Assembly (NCBI RefSeq): GCF_038452265.1
Contig: NZ_CP151842.1
Location: 1,736,001-1,800,000 of the forward strand
Length of the DNA stretch: 64,000 nt
Direction: 5' to 3'
DNA from: Vibrio diazotrophicus
GTDB taxonomy: Bacteria; Pseudomonadota; Gammaproteobacteria; Enterobacterales; Vibrionaceae
The notes below the pieces were generated by a model. The model was not told where the DNA came from, made no database searches, and saw nothing but the letters and a program-made list of their open reading frames with translations. Every line of letters begins with the position of its first letter. The first letter of the stretch is position 1. The translations under genes were made by a program, and so were the position numbers. Below, in pieces: positions 1 through 9,413 of this stretch.

Positions 1-582
1 GTTCACATCACCGCCCAGACTCTCTTCAACCTGCTTTAACCCTTTTTTAAGCGCGTTCACTTCAAGCTCAACCAGCAGCGTATTTTGACGAGCTGAATCA
101 TATTGAGATTGAGAGGTGTACTTTTTCTTGAGCAGATCAAGTTGACGCTTTTCTTCTTTCTTCAGGTATTCGTGCTGGCTTTTTGATACTTCAATGTTAG
201 CCAGTTTGCTTTGGTATTCTGCTTTCAAAGTCGTTAGCGTGGTCTTTACATCATTCAAATTGGCGCGAGCTTGTTCGACGGCAATTTTGTATGACGTCGG
301 GTCAATTTGAAGCAGCAAGTCTCCTGCTTTCACTAACTGGTTCTCTTCCACTGGCACATCAACAATACGACCAGATACTTCAGAAGTGATCGATGTTTTG
401 TCCGCTTTAACATAAGCATTTTCTGTTTCAACATATCTACCGCCATGCAGATAAATGGCGACACCGCCAGCTACAGCCAGTAAAGGGACGAGAAAGAGCA
501 TAACGGCACGCTTGGTTTTACGACGCGATTTAGGCACTAATGTTGAAACCGGTTTTTCATGCTCTGGTTTGGAATTAGACAT
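1..582 (-). CDS. HlyD/EmrA-family membrane fusion protein (5' part only)
   Basis: The reading frame opens at an ATG at 582 and runs off the left edge, so only the first 194 residues are present. It has a basic cytoplasmic N-terminus (RRKTKR), one membrane anchor at about residues 27-45, then the EmrA/HlyD lipoyl-type segment (YVETENAYVKADKTSITSEV, SGRIVDVPVEENQLVKAGDLLLQIDP) and the start of a coiled coil. Such proteins form the periplasmic adaptor of MFS- or ABC-driven drug efflux or secretion. It starts 18 bp after the marR-type gene and is probably co-transcribed with it; the pump itself should lie to the left. The family is clear, the substrate is not. Confidence 0.88.
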   Translation of the reverse strand, partial: MSNSKPEHEKPVSTLVPKSRRKTKRAVMLFLVPLLAVAGGVAIYLHGGRYVETENAYVKADKTSITSEVSGRIVDVPVEENQLVKAGDLLLQIDPTSYKIAVEQARANLNDVKTTLTTLKAEYQSKLANIEVSKSQHEYLKKEEKRQLDLLKKKYTSQSQYDSARQNTLLVELEVNALKKGLKQVEESLGGDVN

Positions 583-600
583 ACGAGGTGTTCCTGAAAA

Positions 601-1038
601 TTAAGACTTTGGTTTGTTTTCTAAAGAAAGATTGCTATGTATATGATTGAGCGTTTTAACAAACTGCTCGATTTCTTGTTCTGAAAGACCGCCCAGCGCT
701 TCTGCCCAGATACCATTGGCGACACTTTTCACTTTTTTAAGTTGCTCATCCGCTGCCGGAAGCAAATAGATGAGATGAGCACGTCTGTCTGTAGGGTCAG
801 GACGTCTTTCAACAAAACCTTCCTCGACCAGTGAGTCGATCACTCTGACTAACGTCATAGGTTTGATGTCTAACACTTCCGCCAAATCGACCTGTTTAAC
901 ACCTTGGCGACAAGCGATATGCGACAAAGCTTTTGCTTGAGCGAGCGTTAAGCATGTAGAACTCGACGCAGATTCGTAGCGTTTTCGTACGATGCGCGTC
1001 ACGTCCCAAAGCAAATACCCTATCGATGGAGTTGTCAT
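601..1038 (-). CDS. MarR-family transcriptional regulator
   Basis: 145 residues, the usual length of a MarR protein. The winged helix is visible at about residues 50-90 (QVDLAEVLDIKPMTLVRVIDSLVEEGFVERRPDPTDRRAHLIYL), including the DxRxx wing motif. It is followed within 18 bp by the membrane fusion gene, the usual marR-emrA arrangement in which the regulator represses its own efflux operon and is released by an aromatic ligand. A perfect 14 bp inverted repeat lies 58 bp upstream of the ATG and is the likely operator. The ligand is unknown. Confidence 0.92.
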   Translation of the reverse strand: MTTPSIGYLLWDVTRIVRKRYESASSSTCLTLAQAKALSHIACRQGVKQVDLAEVLDIKPMTLVRVIDSLVEEGFVERRPDPTDRRAHLIYLLPAADEQLKKVKSVANGIWAEALGGLSEQEIEQFVKTLNHIHSNLSLENKPKS

Positions 1039-1095
1039 AACATTACCTATGTTGGATGTTTTTGAGATTTACAGGATGGTATATGTAACAAGTTA

Positions 1096-1128
1096 TTACA
1101 TATAATAAGTAATGCTTATTATATGTAA
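1096..1128. promoter_or_regulatory. Perfect inverted repeat, likely MarR operator
   Basis: TTACATATAATAAG (1096-1109), a 5 bp spacer, then its exact reverse complement (1115-1128). It lies just upstream of the MarR gene, in the leftward promoter region. MarR dimers bind such AT-rich palindromes. The assignment to this regulator is inferred from position. Confidence 0.65.
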
Positions 1129-1245
1129 AGCCTATAGATTCATAGAATTTATGCGTTAAGCACTAACTCTCTGTTTTTACATATGTTTCAAAGTGTAAAT
1201 TTTTTAGGGTCGAGCCGGAGAAGAGAAAGGTGGAGAATCAAGGGC

Positions 1246-1272
1246 AAAAAAAGTGCTCCGATATCGGAGCAC
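1246..1272 (-). terminator. Rho-independent terminator of the prp operon
   Basis: The palindrome GTGCTCCGATATCGGAGCAC (1253-1272) is followed on the - strand by a run of seven T. It lies about 50 bp after the prpE stop and closes the operon. Confidence 0.85.
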
Positions 1273-1323
1273 AAATGTTCGCCATGAACATAGAAGTAGA
1301 AAATATGTACCAACAACAGCAGA

Positions 1324-3201
1324 TTAAACGTGCAGAATTTTCTCTAACTCATTCAAACTGCTTGGGTCATCAATGGTAGAAGGGACAGTGTAACTTTCTC
1401 CGTCTGCGATCTGACGGATAATACGGCGCAATATCTTTCCTGAACGTGTTTTCGGTAAACGCTCCACGACCAAGGCATGTTTAAAGCATGCGACGGCACC
1501 GATATGGCTACGAACACTATTGACCAGTTCAGATTCCAGCGATTCGAGATCAACTTTCACACCGTCTTTCAACACAACCAAGCCTAATGGAAGCTGGCCT
1601 TTGAGTTCGTCATGCACACCGACAACCGCACATTCAGCAACCGCTGGGTGGGCACCAACAATCTCTTCCATCTCGCCAGTCGAGAGTCGATGTCCGGCAA
1701 CGTTAATCACATCATCGATTCGTCCCATAATGAACAGATATCCGTCTTCATCCAGATAACCCCCATCGCCCGAGACATAGTAATCAGGGAACTGAGCTAA
1801 ATAACCTGTTTCGAATCGATCATGGTTACGCCAAACTGTGGTCAAACAACTTGGTGGTAACGGTCTTTTTAGTGCCACAAAACCCTGTTGATTGGGAGGA
1901 AGAACCTCTCCCACTTCGTTCAAGATTTCAACTTGATAGCCCGGAATTGGCTTAGTCGCAGAGCCAGCTTTCACAGGCATTAATTCAATACCTGTCGGGT
2001 TACCCGCAATTGCCCAGCCTGTTTCGGTTTGCCACCAGTGATCGATAACGGGTTTGTTGGTTTTCTCTTGTACCCATTCTAGCGTTGGAGGATCTAATCG
2101 CTCACCAGCCATAAAAATGGTTTTCAGATGATTCAGATTGTACTTCTCTAAAAGTTCGCCATTCGGGTCTTCTTTCTTAATGGCACGAAAAGCGGTTGGT
2201 GCGGAGAACAAAGCCGTCACCTTGTATTCCTGACAAACACGCCAGAAAGCGCCCGGATCCGGTGTTCTTACTGGTTTACCTTCGTATAAAATCGTCGTGC
2301 AACCATGAATAAGCGGCGCATACACAATGTAGGAATGCCCTACCACCCAGCCCACATCTGACGCAGCCCAAAATACGCCGTCTTGCGGCATATCGTAAAT
2401 ACAGCTCATTGAGTACTTCATGGCAACGGCGTGTCCACCATTATCACGAACCACACCTTTAGGCTTGCCCGTGGTACCTGAGGTATAAAGAATGTAGAGA
2501 GGATCTGTTGCCAACACTGGTACACAGGCATGAGGCAATGCTTTCTCGTACTGTGCACTCCAATCTAAATCGCGCTCGTTGTCGAGATCGGCTAAGCATT
2601 CAGGACGTTGGAATACCACCACTTTTTCGGGTTTCCAGCGGCTATCCATGATCGCTTTATCGACCATAGGCTTGTATGGAATGACCTTATTGATTTCAAT
2701 ACCGCACGAAGCGGTCATGATCACTTTCGGTTCTGCATCTTCAATACGAACAGCAAGCTCATTGGGTGCAAAACCACCGAATACCACAGAGTGAATTGCT
2801 CCAAGACGCGCACAAGCTAACATCGCCATGGCTGCTTCCGGGATCATCGGCATATAGATAATCACTCGATCGCCTTTTGTGACCCCTTGGTCAGCCAGCA
2901 TACCAGCGATACGCGCTACAGTGTCACGTAATGCGAAATAGCTATAACGCTGTTTTTTACCTGTCACAGGCGAATCATAAATGAGTGCGGTTTGGTCGCC
3001 TCGACCTTGCTCGCAGTGATAATCCAATGCAAGCCAAGACGTATTAAGCAACCCATCGGGATACCAGCGTTCGATGCCGTTTTCGTCTTTCTTTAAAATA
3101 GTTTGCGGAAATTCAAACCAATCGATTTTCTGGGCTTGCGCATGCCAGAACGATTCCGGTTGCTCTTTTGCCCATAGATATTCCTTCAAATACGCAGACA
3201 T
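1324..3201 (-). CDS. prpE: Propionyl-CoA synthetase
   Basis: 625 residues, the normal length for PrpE. It is an ANL-family adenylate-forming enzyme that converts propionate, CoA and ATP to propionyl-CoA, AMP and PPi in the cytoplasm. Visible motifs are the ACS N-terminal domain (WFEFPQTILKKDE), the P-loop-like YTSGTTGKPKG at about residue 240, WWQTETGW, YVSGDGGYLDEDGY and the C-terminal PKTRSGKILRR, whose second lysine is the known acetylation site in acyl-CoA synthetases. It is the last gene of the prp operon, 63 bp after prpF, and is followed by a strong terminator. An acetyl-CoA synthetase is the only alternative; context and the PrpE-like N-terminus favour PrpE. Confidence 0.95.
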   Translation of the reverse strand: MSAYLKEYLWAKEQPESFWHAQAQKIDWFEFPQTILKKDENGIERWYPDGLLNTSWLALDYHCEQGRGDQTALIYDSPVTGKKQRYSYFALRDTVARIAGMLADQGVTKGDRVIIYMPMIPEAAMAMLACARLGAIHSVVFGGFAPNELAVRIEDAEPKVIMTASCGIEINKVIPYKPMVDKAIMDSRWKPEKVVVFQRPECLADLDNERDLDWSAQYEKALPHACVPVLATDPLYILYTSGTTGKPKGVVRDNGGHAVAMKYSMSCIYDMPQDGVFWAASDVGWVVGHSYIVYAPLIHGCTTILYEGKPVRTPDPGAFWRVCQEYKVTALFSAPTAFRAIKKEDPNGELLEKYNLNHLKTIFMAGERLDPPTLEWVQEKTNKPVIDHWWQTETGWAIAGNPTGIELMPVKAGSATKPIPGYQVEILNEVGEVLPPNQQGFVALKRPLPPSCLTTVWRNHDRFETGYLAQFPDYYVSGDGGYLDEDGYLFIMGRIDDVINVAGHRLSTGEMEEIVGAHPAVAECAVVGVHDELKGQLPLGLVVLKDGVKVDLESLESELVNSVRSHIGAVACFKHALVVERLPKTRSGKILRRIIRQIADGESYTVPSTIDDPSSLNELEKILHV

Positions 3202-3264
3202 TGTGCTTCTCCTTTTTATACCCCAAGTTTTATCGCCAAAGGCAACTTGGAATAATGTTCTGGC

Positions 3265-4449
3265 TTAACAAGTTTCGATGGTTTCAGCGGGAACTCTTAC
3301 CCAGCCTTCCATTAACACTCGTGCGCTGCGACTCATCACGGCTTTTTCTACTTTCCAGCCGTTTTGTTCTGTCGCACTGGCTTTTGCACCTACCTTTAAT
3401 GTTCCGGACGGGTGACCAAAAGTAACAGATTGTTTTTCTCCACCACCTGCAGCCAAATTGACTAAGGTGCCGGGCACGCAAGCCGCCGCAGCGATGGAGA
3501 CGGCAGCTGTCCCCATCATTGCGTGGTGCAATTTACCCATAGAGAGCGCTCTAACCAGTACATCAACATCTGACTCTAGAACGGTTTTACCACTCGACGA
3601 TTGATACGTTTTCGGCTTAGCAACAAACGCTACTTTAGGCGTATGCTGGCGAGTTTTCGCCTCTTCTAAATTTTGGATTAAACCCATTTTTAACGCGCCA
3701 TAAGCACGAATTTTTTCAAACATAGCCAACGCGTTAACGTCGTTATTGATGTCATCTTGCAGCTCAGTACCCTGATAGCCAATGGCAGCAGCATCGACAA
3801 AAATCGTCGGAATTCCAGCGTTGATCATGGTGACATTGAGTGTACCGATATCAGGCACAACTAAATCATCCACCAAGTTACCTGTTGGGAACATCGAACC
3901 TTCACCGTCCGCTGGGTCCATAAAATCGACCTGAATTTCAGCGGCTGGGAAAGTCACTCCGTCCAGTTCAAAATCCCCCGTTTCCTGAACCATTCCATTA
4001 ACGATAGGTACATGAACGACGATAGTTTTGCTGATATTCACCTGCCACACGCGCACTTCGACAATGCCGTTATCAGGAATCCGCGATTCAGGAATGAGAC
4101 CGGCATGAATCGCGAACGGCCCAATAGCTGCAGACAAGTTGCCGCAATTACCACTCCAATCGACAAACGGACTATCGATAGACACCTGACCGAACAGATA
4201 ATCAACGTCATGGTCAGCACGTTCGCTTTTCGACACAATTACCGTCTTACTCGTGCTTGAAGTAGCGCCGCCCATGCCATCAATTTGTTTGCCATAAGGA
4301 TCTGGGCTACCGATAACGCGCATCAGCAGTTTGTCGCGCGCTTCACCCGCGACTTGCGCGGCTTTTGGTAAGTCATCAAGCCTAAAAAATACGCCTTTAC
4401 TGGTTCCCCCACGCATGTAGGTAGCAGGAACTTTGATTTGAGAAGCCAT
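3265..4449 (-). CDS. prpF: 2-Methylaconitate cis-trans isomerase
   Basis: 394 residues with a diaminopimelate-epimerase-like fold. PrpF works with AcnD: AcnD dehydrates 2-methylcitrate to a 2-methylaconitate isomer and PrpF isomerises it for rehydration. Typical PrpF segments are visible: the N-terminal YMRGGTSKGVFF, GGATSSTSKTVIVSKS, DWSGNCGNLSAAIGPFAI (with the conserved Cys in the CGNLS loop) and GKLHHAMMGTAAVSIAAAACVPGT. It starts 10 bp after the acnD stop, so the two are translationally close, as expected for an obligate pair. Confidence 0.96.
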   Translation of the reverse strand: MASQIKVPATYMRGGTSKGVFFRLDDLPKAAQVAGEARDKLLMRVIGSPDPYGKQIDGMGGATSSTSKTVIVSKSERADHDVDYLFGQVSIDSPFVDWSGNCGNLSAAIGPFAIHAGLIPESRIPDNGIVEVRVWQVNISKTIVVHVPIVNGMVQETGDFELDGVTFPAAEIQVDFMDPADGEGSMFPTGNLVDDLVVPDIGTLNVTMINAGIPTIFVDAAAIGYQGTELQDDINNDVNALAMFEKIRAYGALKMGLIQNLEEAKTRQHTPKVAFVAKPKTYQSSSGKTVLESDVDVLVRALSMGKLHHAMMGTAAVSIAAAACVPGTLVNLAAGGGEKQSVTFGHPSGTLKVGAKASATEQNGWKVEKAVMSRSARVLMEGWVRVPAETIETC

Positions 4450-4459
4450 TCTCTACCTC

Positions 4460-7039
4460 CTACTGCGCTAGGAAATCTTGTGCAAAACGCTGTAATACGC
4501 CACCGGCGTTATACACATTGACTTCGTCGGCGGTGTCTAAGCGACAGGTTACCGCCACATCCAGTTTTTCGCCGTTACTGCGGGTAATGACCAATGCCAA
4601 ATCCACACCCGGTTTAATCTCACCCACCACATCGTATAGTTCAGTACCATCCAAAGCTAAAGTGTTGCGATTTACACCATCTTTAAACTGCAGCGGTAAT
4701 ACGCCCATGCCGACTAAGTTAGTACGGTGAATGCGCTCAAAGCCCTCTGCGACAATCGCTTCAACGCCCGCAAGACGAACGCCTTTGGCAGCCCAGTCTC
4801 GTGATGACCCTTGCCCGTAATCTGCACCAGCGACAATAATCAGCGGTTGTTTGCGTTCCATGTAGGTTTCTATCGCTTCCCACATACGAGTCACTTTGCC
4901 TTCTGGTTCAATACGAGCCAGTGAGCCCTGCACCACTTCACCATTTTCCTTCACCATTTCGTTAAACAGTTTCGGGTTAGCAAAGGTTGCACGTTGCGCG
5001 GTTAAGTGATCACCACGGTGTGTCGCGTAAGAGTTAAAATCTTCTTCCGGTACATTCATCTTCGTCAGGTATTCCCCTGCCGCACTGGATGCCAAGATCG
5101 CATTCGAAGGCGATAAGTGGTCAGTAGTGATGTTGTCACCCAATACCGCTAATGGACGCATACCTTTTAGAGTTCTCTCACCTGCTAACGCGCCTTCCCA
5201 ATAAGGCGGTCGACGGATATATGTGCTCATCGGACGCCAGTCATACAGAGGGCTGCTGCTCTTTTGTGCGTCATCCAGTTTAAACATCTGAATGTAGACT
5301 TGATTAAACTGCTCTGGTTTAACGTGTTGACCAACGACTTGGTCAATCTCTTCATCACTTGGCCAAACGTCATTGAGATAGATTGGATTGCCGTTTGCGT
5401 CATGACCTAGCACGTCGCGTTCAATATCAAAACGAATGGTTCCAGCTAAAGCATAAGCAACCACAAGCGGTGGAGACGTTAAAAATGCTTGTTTGGCATA
5501 AGGATGGATACGACCATCGAAGTTACGGTTACCAGACAATACCGCAGTAGCGTATAAGTCACGGTCAATGATCTCTTGCTGAATCACTGGATCTAACGCG
5601 CCGCTCATACCATTACAAGTCGTACAGGCATAACCAACGATACCAAACCCAAGCTGTTCCAATTCAGGGAGCAAACCCGCTTCTTCTAAGTAAAGCTTTG
5701 CTACTTTTGAACCTGGTGCAAACGAAGTTTTCACCCAAGGTTTACGAACAAGTCCAAGTTGATTGGCTTTTTTTGCCAGCAAACCGGCAGCAACCACGTT
5801 GCGAGGGTTACTGGTGTTGGTACAGGAAGTTATTGCAGCGATGATCACTGCGCCATCTGGCATCTCACCCTCTTTTTCTTCCCACTTACCAGCAATACCT
5901 CGAGCGACCAGTTGAGAAGTAGGTAGACGACGATGTGGGTTGGAAGGACCTGCCAAGTTGCGTTCTACACTGGATAAATCGAACTCCAAAACGCGTTCAT
6001 ATTCTGCATTTTCAAGACTATCAGCCCATAATCCGGTTCCTTTTGCGTATTGCTCAACCAATGCAACTTGCTCGGCATCGCGACCAGTCAGTTTTAGGTA
6101 GTTGATGGTCTGCTCATCGATGTAGAACATACCCGCACTCGCACCGTATTCTGGCGTCATGTTAGAGATAGTGGCACGGTCTCCGATGGTAAGATCTTTG
6201 GCGCCTTCACCATAGAACTCCAAGTAGCACGAGACCACTTTTTCATTACGCAGAAATTCAGTAATAGCCAGCACGATGTCCGTAGCGGTAATGCCCGATT
6301 TACGCTTACCAATCAGTTTCACACCTACGATGTCAGGTAAGCGCATCATGGAAGGACGACCGAGCATCACGGTTTCAGCTTCTAACCCACCAACACCAAT
6401 GGCAATCACGCCCAATGAATCCACGTGTGGCGTATGACTGTCAGTGCCCACACAGGTATCAGGAAATGCCACGCCATCTTTGACTTGAATCACTGGCGAC
6501 ATTTTTTCTAGGTTAATCTGGTGCATGATGCCATTACCCGCCGGGATAACACTGACATTCTCAAATGCGGTTTTACACCATTCGATAAAGTGGAATCTGT
6601 CTTCGTTACGACGCTCTTCTATCGCTCGGTTTTTATCAAAGGCTTCTGGATCGAATCCGGCATGTTCAACAGCAAGAGAGTGATCAACGATCAGTTGAGT
6701 TTCAACCACTGGGTTAACTTTGGCTGGGTCACCGCCCTGATCTGCAATCGCATCACGCAGTCCAGCAAGGTCAACTAATGCTGTTTGTCCTAAGATATCG
6801 TGGCACACAACGCGTGCTGGATACCAAGGGAAGTCCATATCGCGTTTGCGTTCAATAATCTGCTTCAGTGAGTCGACTAATGTTTCAGGATCGCATCGGC
6901 GTACTAAGTTTTCCGCTAGCACGCGCGAAGTATAAGGCAGCTTTTCGTAAGCATTTGGAGATATCTGATTAACGGCTTCACGAGTGTCAAAATAACTAAT
7001 CTGGCTTCCCGGAAGCGTTTTTTTATAAGTATTGTTCAT
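4460..7039 (-). CDS. acnD: Fe/S-dependent 2-methylcitrate dehydratase
   Basis: 859 residues, aconitase superfamily. Cluster-binding cysteines are visible in ITSCTNTSNP and CTTCNG; substrate-binding segments include GTDSHTPHVDSLGVIAIGVGGLEAE and the C-terminal swivel domain with GADYGQGSSRDWAAKGVRLAGVEAIVAEGFERIHRTNLVGMGVLPLQF. AcnD replaces PrpD in organisms that also carry prpF, which is the next gene. It is separated from prpC by 102 bp that contain a stable hairpin. The enzyme acts in the cytoplasm in the 2-methylcitrate cycle. Confidence 0.96.
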   Translation of the reverse strand: MNNTYKKTLPGSQISYFDTREAVNQISPNAYEKLPYTSRVLAENLVRRCDPETLVDSLKQIIERKRDMDFPWYPARVVCHDILGQTALVDLAGLRDAIADQGGDPAKVNPVVETQLIVDHSLAVEHAGFDPEAFDKNRAIEERRNEDRFHFIEWCKTAFENVSVIPAGNGIMHQINLEKMSPVIQVKDGVAFPDTCVGTDSHTPHVDSLGVIAIGVGGLEAETVMLGRPSMMRLPDIVGVKLIGKRKSGITATDIVLAITEFLRNEKVVSCYLEFYGEGAKDLTIGDRATISNMTPEYGASAGMFYIDEQTINYLKLTGRDAEQVALVEQYAKGTGLWADSLENAEYERVLEFDLSSVERNLAGPSNPHRRLPTSQLVARGIAGKWEEKEGEMPDGAVIIAAITSCTNTSNPRNVVAAGLLAKKANQLGLVRKPWVKTSFAPGSKVAKLYLEEAGLLPELEQLGFGIVGYACTTCNGMSGALDPVIQQEIIDRDLYATAVLSGNRNFDGRIHPYAKQAFLTSPPLVVAYALAGTIRFDIERDVLGHDANGNPIYLNDVWPSDEEIDQVVGQHVKPEQFNQVYIQMFKLDDAQKSSSPLYDWRPMSTYIRRPPYWEGALAGERTLKGMRPLAVLGDNITTDHLSPSNAILASSAAGEYLTKMNVPEEDFNSYATHRGDHLTAQRATFANPKLFNEMVKENGEVVQGSLARIEPEGKVTRMWEAIETYMERKQPLIIVAGADYGQGSSRDWAAKGVRLAGVEAIVAEGFERIHRTNLVGMGVLPLQFKDGVNRNTLALDGTELYDVVGEIKPGVDLALVITRSNGEKLDVAVTCRLDTADEVNVYNAGGVLQRFAQDFLAQ

Positions 7040-7102
7040 CGCTTCTTCCTTCTCACTCCGTCCTATCGAATTTTTTAGGAGTGACTTTATGGTGTATGAA
7101 AC

Positions 7103-7133
7103 AAGGCGCTGCTCCCTACAAGCACAGCGCCTT
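7103..7133 (-). terminator. Intercistronic hairpin between prpC and acnD
   Basis: AAGGCGCTG (7103-7111) pairs with CAGCGCCTT (7125-7133). There is no strong T-run on the - strand, so it is more likely an attenuator or mRNA-stability element that lowers acnD-prpF-prpE relative to prpB-prpC than a full terminator. Confidence 0.55.
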
Positions 7134-7141
7134 TTATGCTG

Positions 7142-8281
7142 TTAACTGCGTTTTTCGATTGGAACCCAATCTTGATGCTCAGGACCTGTGTAATCAGCAC
7201 TTGGGCGAATAATTCGGTTGTTCGCACGTTGCTCGTACACATGTGCAGCCCAACCCGTTAAACGACTCATCACAAATATTGGCGTGAATAGCTTGGTTGG
7301 AATGCCCATAAAGTGATAAGCCGAGGCGTGGAAGAAATCCGCGTTACAGAACAAGTCTTTTTCACGTTTCATCACGGCTTCAACACGCTCTGAAACGGCG
7401 TAAAGTTGTTTATCACCAACGAATTCAGAAAGCTCTTTTGACCAACGTTTGATCAGCGCGTTACGCGGGTCGCTTTCACGATAGATGGCATGACCAAAGC
7501 CCATAATTTTGTCTTTGTTGGCCAGCATGCGCAGAATGTTTTGTTCTGCTTCATCCGGTGTCTGCCAGTTCTCAATCATTTCCATCGCTGCTTCGTTTGC
7601 ACCACCATGCAGTGGTCCACGTAACGTGCCGATTGCAGCTGTCACACACGAATGCAAATCAGATAAAGTAGAAGCGCAAACACGGGCAGCAAAGGTTGAA
7701 GCATTAAACTCGTGCTCTGCGTAAACGATAAGCGAGGTATGCATTACCTGTTTGAACAAATCGCTTGGCGCTTTATCAGTCAACATTTTTAAGAAATAAC
7801 CGCCAATCGAATCTTCGCTGCGGTCTTCGGTATCAATGCGTACGCCGTCATGGCTGAATCTGTACCAATAGCAGATGATGGCTGGGAACAAGGCTAACAT
7901 ACGTTCTGTAGCGGCAACTTGTTGTGAGAAATCTTGTTCAGTTTCTAAGTTACCGAGCATTGAACAACCAGTACGCATTACATCCATTGGATGAGCGTCT
8001 GCCGGAATTAATTCAAGTGCATCTTTTAGAGGTTGTGGTAAACCACGTAAGCCAATCAGACGGGTTTTGTATTGGTCTAATTCAGTTTGATTCGGCAGAT
8101 GCCCGACTAACAGTAAGTGAGCAACTTCTTCAAACTGTGCATTGTTGGCTAAATCTGTGATGTCGTAACCACGGTAAGTTAGACCTGTACCTGTTTTACC
8201 AACCGTACATAAAGCGGTGCTTCCAGCACTTTGACCACGTAGGCCAGCTCCGCCTAGCTCTCCTTTAGGGGAATGAGGCAT
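7142..8281 (-). CDS. prpC: 2-Methylcitrate synthase
   Basis: 379 residues from the ATG at 8281, chosen because AAGGAG lies 6 bp upstream; the frame stays open further upstream (to 8344) but that part does not match the family. Citrate-synthase fold: GLTYRGYDITDLA near the N-terminus, HGGANEAAMEMI and GFGHAIYRESDPRN around the active-site histidines, and the C-terminal NRIIRPSADYTGPEHQDWVPI. The short type of about 380 residues and the position between prpB and acnD mark it as methylcitrate synthase, which condenses propionyl-CoA with oxaloacetate. Confidence 0.96.
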   Translation of the reverse strand: MPHSPKGELGGAGLRGQSAGSTALCTVGKTGTGLTYRGYDITDLANNAQFEEVAHLLLVGHLPNQTELDQYKTRLIGLRGLPQPLKDALELIPADAHPMDVMRTGCSMLGNLETEQDFSQQVAATERMLALFPAIICYWYRFSHDGVRIDTEDRSEDSIGGYFLKMLTDKAPSDLFKQVMHTSLIVYAEHEFNASTFAARVCASTLSDLHSCVTAAIGTLRGPLHGGANEAAMEMIENWQTPDEAEQNILRMLANKDKIMGFGHAIYRESDPRNALIKRWSKELSEFVGDKQLYAVSERVEAVMKREKDLFCNADFFHASAYHFMGIPTKLFTPIFVMSRLTGWAAHVYEQRANNRIIRPSADYTGPEHQDWVPIEKRS

Positions 8282-8515
8282 GTTGAACTCCTTTTGTCGC
8301 TTTGCTTTGGGCTGTAAAAGCCGACCTCCTTGGGTCCACCTCATGGGTGCTGTAGCTCAGCGGTTTCACGTTATTGGATTATTTTTGAAAACGCAGGCTT
8401 CACGTTTTCTATGTTTCTTTGCTTATTTAAAAGCCTTGTCTAAACACTATTTCAGTTTTCTTGGACTTCCCTACTCACTGCAAGACAATTAATAGGGATT
8501 AATTTTTAATTACGT

Positions 8516-9403
8516 CTACTTGCTAAACAGTTGGTCTAGCTTGACTTCGTAACTGTGGTAGTTCAGATATTCATACAGCTCTTTACGGGTCTGCATGCTA
8601 TCGAGTAAGGCTTCCTGATTACCATTTTCCAGAATGTGGCTATACACCATCTCAGCTGCTTTGTTCATTGCACGGAATGCACTCAGTGGATAAAGCACCA
8701 TATCGACTTTTGATTTCGCCAACTCTTCGCAGTTGTACAAAGGCGTTTGGCCAAACTCAGTAATGTTGGCAAGAATTGGAACGTGTTTACCTGTTGCTGA
8801 ATGCAGAGCTGTTGAGAAACGCTCATATTGTTGAAGTTCCGTCATAGCTTCTGGGAAGATCATATCTGCACCAGCTTCCACACAAGCGATGGCACGTTCA
8901 ATGGCACTATCCATACCTTCAACCGCAAGCGCATCAGTGCGAGCCATGATGACAAATTCAGGGTTATAGCGAGCATCAACCGCTGCTTTTACGCGATCTG
9001 CCATCTCTTCCAAACTGACAATGGCTTTATTCGGACGGTGACCACAACGTTTTTGCGCCACTTGGTCTTCCATGTGAACCGCAGCAGCACCTGCTTTTTC
9101 CATTGCTTTAATGGTGCGACCAATATTGAAAGCGCCACCAAAGCCTGTATCAATATCCACGAGAAGAGGCAAATCACACGCGTTGGTAATGCGGTCAACA
9201 TCAACCAACACGTCATTGAGTGTGGTGATGCCAAGATCCGGTAATCCGTATGACGCATTAGCGATACCGCCACCGGAAAGATATATCGCTTGGTGACCCA
9301 ATTTTTTTGCCATCATGGCGCAATATGGGTTTATAGTGCCGACAATCTGCAATGGGTTACTGGTTTTCACTGCAAGTCGAAACTTTGCTCCTGGGCTTAA
9401 CAT
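8516..9403 (-). CDS. prpB: 2-Methylisocitrate lyase
   Basis: 295 residues, isocitrate-lyase/PEP-mutase superfamily. It cleaves 2-methylisocitrate to pyruvate and succinate. Visible: the substrate loop region VDIDTGFGGAFNIGRTIKAMEKAGAAAVHMEDQ, the catalytic KRCGH motif (VAQKRCGHRPNK) and IMARTDALAVEGMDSAIERA. It is the first enzyme gene of the operon, 10 bp after the GntR regulator, so it is co-transcribed with it. Confidence 0.97.
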   Translation of the reverse strand: MLSPGAKFRLAVKTSNPLQIVGTINPYCAMMAKKLGHQAIYLSGGGIANASYGLPDLGITTLNDVLVDVDRITNACDLPLLVDIDTGFGGAFNIGRTIKAMEKAGAAAVHMEDQVAQKRCGHRPNKAIVSLEEMADRVKAAVDARYNPEFVIMARTDALAVEGMDSAIERAIACVEAGADMIFPEAMTELQQYERFSTALHSATGKHVPILANITEFGQTPLYNCEELAKSKVDMVLYPLSAFRAMNKAAEMVYSHILENGNQEALLDSMQTRKELYEYLNYHSYEVKLDQLFSK

Positions 9404-9413
9404 GTGATTCTCC

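Noticed and set aside
8282..8344. Longer N-terminus for prpC
   Set aside because: Not homologous to methylcitrate synthases; an ideal AAGGAG precedes the ATG at 8281.
8345..8515. tRNA-like stretch GCTGTAGCTCAGCGGTTTCACG
   Set aside because: Resembles a D-arm by chance; no anticodon or T-arm follows. No tRNA or rRNA gene was found in the window.
8828..9244. 138-codon frame on the + strand within prpB
   Set aside because: Antisense shadow of a well-supported gene with no ribosome site or protein-like features.
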